Shown here: piece by piece, positions 18,984 through 27,923 of the stretch
Position numbering within the stretch: the stretch's first letter is position 1
Layout of the letters: the number at the start of each line of letters is the position of its first letter
Origin: Isochrysis galbana
Taxonomy: Eukaryota > Haptophyta > Isochrysidales > Isochrysidaceae
Assembly: GCA_018136815.1 (NCBI GenBank)
Contig: CM030931.1
Coordinates: forward strand, 11,878,586-11,908,665
Direction: 5' to 3'
Length of the DNA: 30,080 bases
Position numbers and translations under genes: made by a program
The notes under the pieces: generated by a model
Databases searched by the model: none
Told to the model about the DNA's origin: nothing
What the model saw: only the letters and a program-made list of their open reading frames with translations

Positions 18984-21900
18984 GTGCCAGCGGCAAGCGC
19001 AGTCGCGTTCGAAAGTTGGGCACTCGGGCCCGTTCGGCCCGTAGCCCTGGTCTTGTTTTCGGTGTTGCACAGGGCCAACTTCGACGCGATGTGCGCGGGC
19101 GGCGGCGGCGATTGGCGTAGCTATAAGGGTGGCATCTTTCCAATTGATGCCTTTTGTGTCATTCTATCTTAGTGGATGACCGAGAAATCGCCGGCAGCGC
19201 GCCCGGTAGCGGTCGAAAGTTGGACACTCGGCCCATTCGGCCGGGTGACGTTCGCGTAGTCGTCGGCGCCACACACGGCCGACTACTTCGCGATGCGCGC
19301 GGGCGGCGGCGGCGATTGGCGTGGCTGCTCGGGCGGCATATTCGGATATGGTGCCTGGTATGGGATTCTATCGTAGTGGATGACCGAGAAAGCGCCGGCA
19401 GCGCGCCCGGTAGCGGTCGAAAGTTGGGCACTCGGCCCGTTCGGCCAGGTGACGTTGGCGTAGTCGTCGGCGCCACAAACGGCCGACTATTTCGCGATGC
19501 GCGAGGGCGGCGGCGGCGATTGGCGTGGCTGCTCGGGCGGCATATTCGGATATGGTGCCTGGTATGGGATTCTATCGTAGTGGATGACCGAGGAAGCGCC
19601 GGCAGCGCGCCCGGTAGCGGTCGAAACTTGGGCACTCGGCCCGTTCGGCCAGGTGACGTTGGCGTAGTCGTCGGCGCCACGCACGGCCGACTATTTCGCG
19701 ATGCGCGAGGGCGGCGGCGGCGATTGGCGTGGCTGCTCGGGCGGCATATTCGAATATGGTGCCTGGTATGGGATTCTATCGTAGTGGATGACCGAGAAAG
19801 CGCCGGCAGCGCGCCCGGTAGCGGTCGAAAGTTGGACACTCGGCCCGTTCGGCCGGGTGACGTTCGCGTAGTCGTCGGCGCCACACACGGCCGTCTATTT
19901 CGCGATGCGCGAGGGCGGCGGCGGCGATTGGCGTGGCTGCTCGGGCGGCATATTCGGATATGGTGCCTGGTATGGGATTCTATCGTAGTGGATGACCGAG
20001 AAAGCGCCGGCAGCGCGCCCGGTAGCGGTCGAAAGTTGGGCACTCGGCCCGTTCGGCCGGGTGACGTTCGCATAGTCGTCGGCGCCACGCACGGCCGACT
20101 ATATCGCGATGCGCGAGGGCGGCGGCGGCGATTGGCGTGGCTGCTCGGGCGGCATATTCGAATATGGTGCCTGGTATGGGATTCTATCGTAGTGGATGAC
20201 CGAGGAAGCGCCGGCAGCGCGCCCGGCAGCGGTCGAAAGTTGGACACTCGGCCCGTTCGGCCGGGTGACGTTGGCGTTGTCGTCGGCGCCACACACGGCC
20301 GACTATTTCGCGATGCGCGAGGGCGGCGGCGGCGATTGGCGTGGCTGCTCGGGCGGCATATTCGGATATGGCGCCTGGTATGGGATTCTATCGTAGTGGA
20401 TGACCGAGAAAGCGCCGGCAGCGCGCCCGGTAGCGGTCAAAAGTTGGGCACTCGGCCCGTTCGGCCGGGTGACGTTGGCGTAGTCGTCGGCGCCACGCAC
20501 GGCCGACTATTTCGCGATGCGCGTGGTCGGCGGCGGTGATTGGCGTGGCTGCTCGGGCGGCATATTCGAATATGGTGCCTGGTATGGGATTCTATCGTAG
20601 TGGATGACCGAGAAAGCGCCGGCAGCGCGCCCGGTAGCGGTCGAGAGTTGGACACTCGGCCCGTTCGGCCGGGTGACGTTGGCGTAGTCGTCGGCGCCAC
20701 ACACGGCCGACTATTTCGCGATGCGCGAGGGCGGCGGCGGCGATTGGCGTGGCTGCTCGGGCGGCATATTCGGATATGGTGCCTGGTATGGGATTAAATC
20801 GTAGTGGATGACCGAGAAAGCGCCGGCAGCGCGCCCGGTAGCGGTCAAACGTTGGGCACTCGGCCCATTCGGCCGGGTGACGTTGGCGTAGTCGTCGGCG
20901 CCACACACGGCCGACTATTTCGCGATGCGCGCGGGCGGCGGCGGCGATTGGCGTGGCTGCTCGGGCGGCATATTCGAATATGGTGCCTGGTATGGGATTC
21001 TTTCGTAGTGGATGACCGAGAAAGCGCCGGCAGCGCGCCCGGTAGCGGTCGAAAGTTGGACACTCGGCCCGTTCGGCCGGGTGACGTTGGCGTTGTCGTC
21101 GGCGCCACACACGGCCGACTATTTCGCGATGCGCGAGGGCGGCGGCGGCGATTGGCGTGGCTGCTCGGGCGGCATATTCGGATATGGTGCCTGGTATGGG
21201 ATTCTATCGTAGTGGATGACCGAGAAAGCGCCGGCAGCGCGCCCGGTAGCGGTCAAAAGTTGGGCACTCGGCCCGTTCGGCCGGGTGACGTTCGCATAGT
21301 CGTCGGCGCCACAAACGGCCGACTATTTCGCGATGCGCGAGGGCGGCGGCGGCGATTGGCGTGGCTGCTCGGGCGGCATATTCGAATATGGTGCCTGGTA
21401 TGGGATTCTATCGTAGTGGATGACCGAGAAAGCGCCGGCAGCGCGCCCGGCAGCGGTCGAAAGTTGGGCACTCGGCCCGTTCGGCCGGGTGACGTTGGCG
21501 TAATCGTCGGCGCCACGCACGGCCGACTATATCGCGATGCGCGCGGGCGGCGGCGGCGATTGGCGTGACTGCTCGGGCGGCATATTCGGATATGGTGCCT
21601 GGTAGGGCATTCTATCGTAGTGGATGACTGAGAAAGCGCCGGCAGCGCGCCCGGTAGCGGTCGAGAGTTGGACACTCGGCCCGTTCGGCCGGGTGACGTT
21701 CGCGTAGTCGTCGGCGCCACGCACGGCCGACTATTTCGCGATGCGCGCGGGCGGCGGCGGCGATTGGCGTGGCTGCTCGGCGGCATATTCGGATATGGTG
21801 CCTGGTAGGGCATTCTATCGTAGTGGATGACCGAGAAAGCGCCGGCAGCGCGCTCGGTAGAGGTGGGAAGTTGGGTGTTCGAACGCATCTCGGTACATTA

Positions 21901-22080
21901 CCGTTTAGGCGGTTTTTTCGCCAATGCCGATATTCGACAAGATGTGCGAGGCTGGAGAGGGCAATTGGCTCGGCCACTAGACCAGCATATCTTGATTTAA
22001 CGTTTTCTGCTGTCCTAGTTGAAATGGATGAAAGAAAAGACCATGCCGTCCGCCCGGTCGCGGTGCCAAATTAGCCGCTC
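18984..22080. repeat. 204-bp tandem satellite array with 408-bp dimer order
   Basis: Thirteen well-conserved units begin at ATGACCGAG 19176 and follow every 204 bp to 21624; the next start is at 21827 (one base short). A diverged unit lies on the left (18984-19175) and at least one and a half on the right (21827-22080, with a start-like ATGGATGAAAGA at 22024). Two diagnostic sites alternate: units with TTGGACACT and TTCGGATAT (19788, 20196, 20604, 21012) alternate with units having TTGGGCACT and TTCGAATAT (19584, 19992, 20400, 20808, 21216), so the working repeat is a 408-bp dimer. Because 204 is divisible by three, long frames stay open on both strands. Substitutions between units show no clear synonymous bias in the frames inspected, so coding is not supported. 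Edge units are the most diverged, as expected for homogenisation by unequal exchange. Confidence 0.95.
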
Positions 22081-22456
22081 TAGCCCTCGGTGACTAGTGG
22101 TTCACGTAAGCGTCTTGAGTTTTGTGATACTTTCGTACACATTGAAGTGCAAAATTATGAGTTTGACTTAGGGTCCAGTGTGCAAAGAACCACCCTTGTA
22201 GACCCAGTGAGTTGGCGTCAAAATTTTCCTCGTCATTCCATGTTTGTGCCTCGCATGAAGGGCCTCACTAAAAATATACCGGAGGGGGCCCGACTGTATT
22301 TCGCGCACCGTCTTCGAAGGCCTGAAATTCGGCATTTTTCGAAAATTTCGCCGGGGAACCCCCAATTTTTTTTGCTGATCCATCCTACCGGAACCTATAG
22401 GGAGCTTATTTAGCCCTTCATTTACCCATAATTGCTGGTGCCCTCCGCACCCCCAT
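22081..22456. other. AT-richer right part of the putative element
   Basis: This region differs in composition from the array (AT-richer, with CGAAAATTTCG at about 22339). A 107-codon frame at 22090-22413 is open on the plus strand but contains no recognised domain and has no ATG at its 5' limit. Confidence 0.35.
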
Positions 22457-22475
22457 AGTGAGTGACCGGGCTACT
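22457..22475 (-). repeat. Right 19-bp inverted repeat of putative element
   Basis: AGTGAGTGACCGGGCTACT, perfect inverse of 18183-18201, followed by ACT. Confidence 0.8.
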
Positions 22476-22478
22476 ACT

Positions 22479-23215
22479 AGTCCGGCTCTCCTCCTGCGTG
22501 GGGAATGTGAGGGTGTACAAGGTCGAATGTTCCGTGCTAGGCTAGGTGCTCCTCGCTCCTCTCACTACGAGGGGAGGAGCGCAGGGCAGGGAGCCCCCGT
22601 CTCCGTCTCTCCGTCTCTCGACGGAGGGGTCAGGGCGTCAGGGCGGTGCGTGCGGTTCCCGAAGCTCCGGCTCCGGACTCGCGACCCGTGCAAGGAGGCC
22701 GGTCCTCGCCCCCCCCCCCCCGGCTCAGCTACAATTGACGAAACCGGAGCCGGAGAGCGCGGGGGCTGGGACACGTTGGCGGAACCTTGCTCAAGCCTTG
22801 CTGCTATTATATGTTGTAGCTAATTGCTAATTGAAATTGACGAACCTTAGACCTTAGCGTGTTATTGGCACACGATATGCAGATTTGGCGTTTGGGAGAA
22901 AGGAAAACACTTTACAGGGCGTACGAGAATTACGTAGAGCCTGGGAACACCGAGTACTAACAGTCTTGCCTCTAGAGTATGAGTGCTACAATCCTTCACT
23001 CTTGTTGCCTTTGTTTTGTACAATGTCCTTACTTCCTGTACTTTTCAACCTTGTCTTTTACTCTAGCTCTAAAGAGAAAACAGAAAGAGGGGGGGCGAGA
23101 GAGGCAGACTAGCGAGAGAGAGAGAGAGGGAGGGAGGAGAGAGAGAGAGAGAAGAGAGAAGAGGGAGAGAGAGAGATCTCGGGCCGCGCGCTCTCTCGCC
23201 ACGGCGGCGGCGACG
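22479..23215. other. Intergenic and 5' region of EFSec with (GA)n tract
   Basis: No gene is recognised. A polypurine GA tract at about 23113-23176 lies 40-100 bp before the EFSec start codon and is probably in its promoter or 5' UTR. In-frame codons run upstream of the EFSec ATG through this tract to about 22979, but they are low-complexity and not conserved in the family. Confidence 0.5.
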
Positions 23216-25191
23216 ATGGCGGCGGAGGCGCCGCCCGCTGACTCCCCTTCCTCCTCATCACGCACGCTCAACATCAACGTCGGGATCCTCGGACACGTCG
23301 ACTCGGGCAAGACCAGCCTCTCTCGCGCGCTCTCCACCAACGCCTCCACCAACGCGTTTGACAAGAACCCGCAGTCGAAGGAGCGCGGCATCACGCTCGA
23401 CCTCGGCTTCTCCTCATTCCTCACCTCTATCCCCGAGCAGCTGGAGGGGAAGGGGTACGAGCGGATGCAGGTGACGCTGGTCGACTGTCCTGGCCACGCC
23501 TCTCTCATCCGCACTATTATCGGAGGAGCGCAAATCATCGACCTCATGATGCTGGTGGTCGACGTGACCAAAGGCATCCAAACGCAAACCGCAGAGTGCC
23601 TCGTCATCGGCGAGATACTCAACGATACGCTGATCGTGGTGCTCAACAAGACGGACATGCTATCTGAGGCCACGCGCGCCGAGAAGCTCGATAAGATGAA
23701 GGCGCGCATCCGCAAGACGCTCATGGCTACCAAGTTTGCTGACGCGCCGATGATTGCGGTCGCCGCACGTCCGGGAGGCGCAGAGACGGCCGCCGCCGAT
23801 GAGTGGGGGGGCACCGAGGCGATCGGCGTGCAAGATCTCATAGATGAGATCAAACGGCGCGTGCGGCTACCCGAGCGCAGGCCCGACGGACCGATGCACT
23901 TCGCGATCGACCACTGCTTCCCGATCAAGGGGCAGGGCACAGTGCTCACAGGCACTGTCCTTTCGGGCTCGCTCCGCATCGGCCAAGAGATCGAGTTCCC
24001 CGAGCTCAAGCAGACGCGAAAGATAAAGTCGATGCAGATGTTCCGCAAGCCCGTGCAGGTAGGACTCTCGGCTCTCTCCTCAACCCAGCCCTGCCCCGCT
24101 AGCCCTGAGCCCCTTTCCTGCCTAGACAGCATCACGATATGGCTTTGGGCGCGTCCGCTCCGCCATTCTCAACAGCACTCCTCGCCCCGCACGTCGCAGA
24201 CGGCGTCTCAGGGCGACCGGCTCGGCATTTGCGTGACACAGCTCGACTCTAAGGCTCTCGAACGCGGGATAGCCTGCACCCCAGGCTACATTTCCACCGT
24301 GAGCTGTGCCCTTATGGCCGTGCGCCACATCCGCTTCTTCAAGACGGCGTGCAAGACTGGCACGAAATTCCATGTCACGGTTGGGCATACGACCGTCATG
24401 GGCACTGCCACCTTCTTTGCGCCCCCAGCCGCTGTGGCTGAGACGGCGGCTGTGTCCGCGTCGCAAGTGGAGGTCGACGAGGCCGCGCGTAAGGCGGCTG
24501 TTGCCCTCCGCGCTCTCAAGCTAGCGCAGCAGCCACTTCCGACCGCCTTCGATGAAATGGCCGAATACCTGTATCGAGACGAGCTCGACACCGAGGCAGG
24601 AGACCAGTGGGCGCTGCTGCACCTGGAGCAGCCCGTAGCCTGCGCCCTTCCCGCCACCGCCATTTGCTCACACTTAGAAACTGACTACAACCTCAACACA
24701 TGCCGCATCGCCTTTTACGGCCGTTTAGTGAAGTCGGTTGCTACCGAAGACATCCATGCGTTGCGCGTTTTCAAGGAGAAGCGCAAAGAGGGCCAGGTGC
24801 GCGCACTCCGCGCGGACCCACGGGCGAGGCGATGCGGATGAGCGTATCTGCATTGCCGTCACCTCCATGAGCAACTGGACTGCACTCTCAACCCCTAATC
24901 CTTTGTGCCCGATGATGCAAGGTGGATCGCGTGCAGGACGACCACACACTCATCTGCAAGAACTTGTTTCGCCAAGGGACTGACATGACGCCTTTCTTCG
25001 GCATGAGGGTTAGGGTGGGGAACAGTGGCCTCATGGGCAAAATTGATTCGACGTTCGGTAAGTCCAAGTTCAAAGTGGCGTTCCCAACCTCTCTTGAGCC
25101 TGGAGCGCTTGCTGAGGCTTGCAAGGGCGCAAAAATCTATCTGGACTACAAGAGGTATGTGTTCGATTCTCAAAAGCGGATGATCCAATGA
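23216..25191 (+). CDS. EEFSEC: Selenocysteine-specific elongation factor EFSec (SelB family)
   Basis: EFSec is the GTPase that delivers Sec-tRNA to UGA codons carrying a SECIS element. The ATG at 23216 gives 569 residues from three phase-0 exons: 23216-24058, 24200-24796 and 24922-25191, with introns GTAGGA...GCAG and GTGCGC...GCAAG. G1 is GHVDSGKT (residues 26-33), switch I is SKERGITLDLGFSSF (54-68), G3 is DCPGH (90-94) and G4 is NKTD (144-147). Domain II contains HCFPIKGQGTVLTGTVLSG, exon 2 starts QGDRLGICVTQ after TAS, and FHVTVGHTTVMG marks domain III. The C-terminal domain IV ends with DYKRYVFDSQKRMIQ before TGA, matching the conserved EFSec C-terminus. Length is close to that of animal EFSec. 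No disruption is seen. Intron 1 is 141 nt and lacks an in-frame stop, so an unspliced reading is also open, but the family alignment requires its removal. Confidence 0.97.
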
Positions 25192-25358
25192 AGTGCTTTG
25201 GCGAGTGGCTGTGACTTGCAGCTGCCCAGGCTTCGGTCGTGGCCACCAAGTGCCCCAGTGAGTGGTGTGGGTCTATTTAGAAATGAATGACCAATTATGG
25301 TTGTTTATAGGTTTGACATGTAGTACGTGTATGTATGTTACCCCCCAGGAGCCAACAT

Positions 25359-25508
25359 CCCCCGATAGCTATCGAGGTAAAATTTTCTCCCGATCGCCAA
25401 CAGCCCCCCCGATAGCTATCGGGGGACCGCGAAAAAAATCCCCCGATAGCTATCGGGGGAAAGCTCCTAGGGGGTGCCGTAAGCGGCCCCCCCGATAGCT
25501 ATCGGGGG
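25359..25508. repeat. Array of 20-bp palindromes
   Basis: The perfect palindrome CCCCCGATAGCTATCGGGGG occurs at 25406-25425, 25440-25459 and 25489-25508, with an imperfect copy at 25359-25378 and decayed relatives near 25388 and 25519. Spacing is 34-49 bp. The array begins about 170 bp after the EFSec stop. Each copy could form a 10-bp cruciform or RNA hairpin. Possible roles are 3'-end processing, protein binding or mobile palindromic repeats; none is proven. Confidence 0.9.
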
Positions 25509-25543
25509 AGGAGGAAATCCCCCGAGAGCAAACGGGGGGGTTC

Positions 25544-25846
25544 TCCTCGTAGGGTGCTCGCACACCAATGGCCGGCAAGTGGGAATGGGACAAAATAGCC
25601 CAAGACTCACCGGCCGCACGACCACACTCGACCAACAACAGGCCTGCCCGGAACCCACGCTCTGAACAGGTAGCGCACCTGAGCCGAACCCCGGATACCA
25701 AAGACAAAGGAATGAAGGGGGGAAGGGGAGGAGGTGGAGGAAAGGGAAGTTAAGGGCGATGTCAGTAGAGATAGGGAAGTGCCCTAGTCTAGTAGGTGTG
25801 TAGCCCAGAATCTTCAGATGTTTTTTTTTCCTCGTAGGGTGCTCGC
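25544..25846. repeat. 18-bp direct repeats around a 267-bp segment with T tail
   Basis: TCCTCGTAGGGTGCTCGC occurs at 25544-25561 and 25829-25846. The 267 bp between end in a run of nine T immediately before the second copy. Long direct repeats next to a homopolymer tail suggest a retroposed insertion, though T on this strand at this end is not the usual poly(A) arrangement. No tRNA-like promoter boxes were recognised inside. Confidence 0.5.
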
Positions 25847-26340
25847 GACAGCGCCGTCCGCCGGCCTGGCGCCCGCGCTCGCGTCATCGTCGCGCGGACT
25901 GGGAGAGTGAAGGGGCGAGTGAAGGGGCGGGCGGCGAAGGCAGGTGTGGCAGGTCGCGGGTGGCGACGGCTTAGTTAGATGAAGGCGCGGGACTTCTACC
26001 GTCCCCGTTGTGAACTTATGACTTCTACTCCCCCCCCCCCCCCTTGGGAGGGCACTCCGGTTGCGCAAATTGGGGCGTGTAGCGCGGCTTTTATTGTCCG
26101 TCTCCCCGCGCGAGGCATCCCTATACGCCAACCCCCCCAACGGGATCGACGAGTCACGCGCCCTCCGTGCGCGCGCACGCCCTCTCCACACCGCCTCACG
26201 CACGCGGGTCGCACACACTATGCGCGCGTCGGCCGCTGGCCAGTCACGTTGCCTCGCTCGCCTACATGCCCTCATCACACTGCTTGGAGCTGGAGCCTCC
26301 TGGTTCACAAGCAGAGGTTGCCGTTCCTTTCGGCGTCTGA
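25847..26340. other. Intergenic, no convincing gene
   Basis: A 199-codon minus-strand frame (26413-25814) crosses this region, but it is Arg/Ala/Pro-rich, reads through a C13 run at 26031-26043 and has no domain, so it is not called. Confidence 0.35.
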
Positions 26341-26507
26341 ATGCAGCGCCCATCCGATTGGACCGAGCAACTGAAGCAGGTGAGAAGGCTGCTTGAGTCG
26401 CTGCATTGTGCATTGGCCTCTCCTCGCAGATTTCGTCATGTGCCGCTTTTTTGGGAGACTTGTCACCCGATGCAGAAGTCGCGTTCCGTCAAAAGAGGGC
26501 CAGCTGA
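26341..26507 (+). CDS. Possible two-exon small protein, 38 aa
   Basis: An ATG at 26341 gives MQRPSDWTEQLKQ, then a clean donor CAG|GTGAGA (26379/26380). A 50-nt intron ends CTCGCAG (26429), and the second exon in phase 0 reads ISSCAAFLGDLSPDAEVAFR and ends QKRAS, TGA 26505-26507. Good splice sites, the intact phase and an amphipathic, soluble composition support it, but its small size allows chance. No family is recognised. Confidence 0.3.
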
Positions 26508-26851
26508 TTTTCTATGTGCTTGTTTTCTTTTTGGGTGGCCACGTTATTATTATTACAAAGCTAATTACGCTCCCCCACTATCAACACACGCGGTAACCCC
26601 CCAGCTACGCGGGCTGAGTTTTCATCTTCTTCGTCTTTTTCTCTCCGTGCGTGCGCATGGAAGTTTCTACACGCCGTCACCGATGCGCAGAAAAGGCTCG
26701 CGCGCCGTGGCGCACCTGCTGCCGCCCGGGTGGGAGCTGAACGACTCGACGATGGTGTGCATCATCAACCGGCGCGTGGTGGTGTCGTGGCGGCGTCTGT
26801 GGTCGGTGGGCCTGTCGCGGCGTCGAACGAAGCCAGCGAGCAGGAGCACGA
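26508..26851. other. Unassigned region
   Basis: Overlapping frames from about 26640 to 26850 look partly protein-like (for example AWKFLHAVTDAQKRLARRG) but have no start, no domain and no splice support. Confidence 0.3.
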
Positions 26852-27056
26852 GGAGTGGTGTGCTAGAGTCCTCTCAAGTGTGCACTTCGTAATGCACACT
26901 ATCGCGTGCGCCTCCCACGTCAGGAGAATTCTTTTGGTGGGTGCTCCTCCCACGTCAGGAGAATCCTTCTGGTGGGGAGGGTTGCGCTTTGGGGAGTGGT
27001 GTGCTAGATTCCTCTCAAGTGTGCACTTCGTAATGCACACTATCGCGTGCGCCTCC
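26852..27056. repeat. 64-bp direct duplication, 141-bp period, with nested 35-bp repeat
   Basis: 26852-26915 and 26993-27056 differ at one base. Each contains a hairpin GTGTGCA-CTTCGTAA-TGCACAC. Between them CCTCCCACGTCAGGAGAAT recurs at 26911 and 26946 with a 35-bp period. This is a recent local duplication. Confidence 0.9.
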
Positions 27057-27069
27057 AAAAAAAATATTG

Positions 27070-27121
27070 TTCGCGAACAGTTCGCGAAGAGTTCGCGAAA
27101 TGTTCGCGAAATGTTCGAGAA
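27070..27121. repeat. TTCGCGAA palindromes phased every 11 bp
   Basis: TTCGCGAA lies at 27070, 27081, 27092 and 27103, and TTCGAGAA at 27114, an exact 11-bp period close to one DNA helical turn. All sites would face the same side of the helix, as in operator arrays. The binding protein is unknown. Confidence 0.85.
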
Positions 27122-27280
27122 GTCATTCCCAGCTGAGCGGTGAAGATAAAATTTGTGCGCCTGACGAAAAAATGTTTTAGGAACCGCGAACCGCTGGGGC
27201 CGCATGAGATGAGAGGATCGAAGGGATCGCGGCTGGAGCTGCATGCGAGGGAACCGGGAAAGGGGGCCGGGAGGAGAGAC

Positions 27281-27352
27281 ACGCTCTAAGAATAGAGTGT
27301 GTCGGAGACGCTCCCCCTGCGTGCAAGGAGGTACGCTCTAAGAATAGAGCGT
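27281..27352. repeat. Twin hairpins ACGCTCTA-AGAA-TAGAGCGT
   Basis: ACGCTCTAAGAATAGAGTGT (27281-27300) and ACGCTCTAAGAATAGAGCGT (27333-27352). The stem is 8 bp with an AGAA loop; the only difference gives a G-T wobble in the first copy, so pairing is kept in RNA. They sit 38-109 bp from hairpin motif copy 3. Confidence 0.75.
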
Positions 27353-27389
27353 GCCGCATGGGATGTTCCCCCTACCCGCAACAAGGGGA

Positions 27390-27430
27390 GCGGCGCGCGC
27401 TCCATGACCCTATTGCCTTAACCATAGTTG
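27390..27430 (-). promoter_or_regulatory. Hairpin motif, copy 3
   Basis: GCGGCGCGCGCTCCATGACC is followed by CTATTGCCTTAACCATAG (four outer pairs, one mismatch, one inner pair) and TTG. It lies about 14 kb from copies 1 and 2, with the same orientation and no similarity outside the 40 bp. Minus-strand translation begins MERAPLPL and stops after about 39 codons. Confidence 0.65.
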
Positions 27431-27923
27431 GATACCCACCGGCTAGGACGCAAGACGCAAGCGGCGCGACGCGCAACCACCGAGCAGCCTGATGCCGAGG
27501 GCCGCCCGCGAGATGGAGATGGGGCGCCCGCGCGCTCGAAAGCCGAACGAAAGGAGTGCATTGCGCCCTTTTCGGTGCCCTTTGGACCCTAGACCAGGTG
27601 GAACACTGACAGCATCGCAATGCGGTCCACAAATATCGAATTTCAACCCCACTCCCTTTGGCTTAGCGGTGCCAACCGCATGAGCATGAAGTGACTCCAG
27701 AACATTAGAATTTCACGTGTACGGTGGAATCGGGTTATTTGCCACTGAGTTGTGCGCGCCCAGAATATGACACGCGTGCACAGAGGCGCTACCTTCACCC
27801 ATTGATAAAAAATCACTCAATGCATCAAAGAGAACCTTTGCAGTGGCGCTGCTTTAGTAAGTTCTAAGACGTTGGCCAAGCAATCCTTCAGTGTCCACAA
27901 AACCATGTATGGCAGTCTTTGAG
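27431..27923. other. Intergenic, probable 3' flank of TIM9
   Basis: No gene is recognised. Short frames on both strands (27492-27683 plus, 27632-27372 minus) have no domain. Confidence 0.4.

Larger units (their letters stand above)
18183..22475. mobile_element. Putative TIR-bounded element carrying a 204-bp satellite
   Basis: AGTAGCCCGGTCACTCACT at 18183-18201 is exactly inverse to AGTGAGTGACCGGGCTACT at 22457-22475, with ACT directly outside both ends (18180-18182 and 22476-22478) as a possible 3-bp TSD. The 4.3 kb inside has no recognisable transposase. It holds the second copy of the dispersed repeat, a short frame of unknown nature, the 204-bp tandem array and an AT-richer right part. 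Such composition fits a non-autonomous DNA transposon that trapped or bred a satellite. The 3-bp duplication is short, so the element status rests mainly on the perfect 19-bp inverted repeats. Confidence 0.6.

Noticed and set aside
20196..20396. 66-codon complete ORFs in single satellite units (MTEKAPAARP...)
   Set aside because: Only two of thirteen units lack the internal TAG. The conserved left-edge unit hints at an old frame, but selection is not visible.
19154..20539. 461-codon plus-strand frame, and long minus-strand frames, across the 204-bp array
   Set aside because: The unit length is divisible by three, so any stop-free frame in one unit stays open in all. Frames are open on both strands and changes between units are largely non-synonymous.
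18984..22080. CRISPR-like repeat-spacer array
   Set aside because: Units are 204 bp and similar throughout; there are no unique spacers, and the context is eukaryotic.
22979..23215. N-terminal extension of EFSec to an upstream ATG
   Set aside because: The extra residues come from the GA tract and an AT-rich leader; the family starts near the G1 motif, which the ATG at 23216 provides.
25359..25508. Bacterial-type terminators
   Set aside because: The palindromes are not followed by T runs and the genes around them are spliced nuclear genes.
25814..26413. 199-codon minus-strand ORF
   Set aside because: It is Arg/Ala/Pro-rich, crosses a long C run and has no domain; it overlaps the better-supported small spliced candidate on the other strand.
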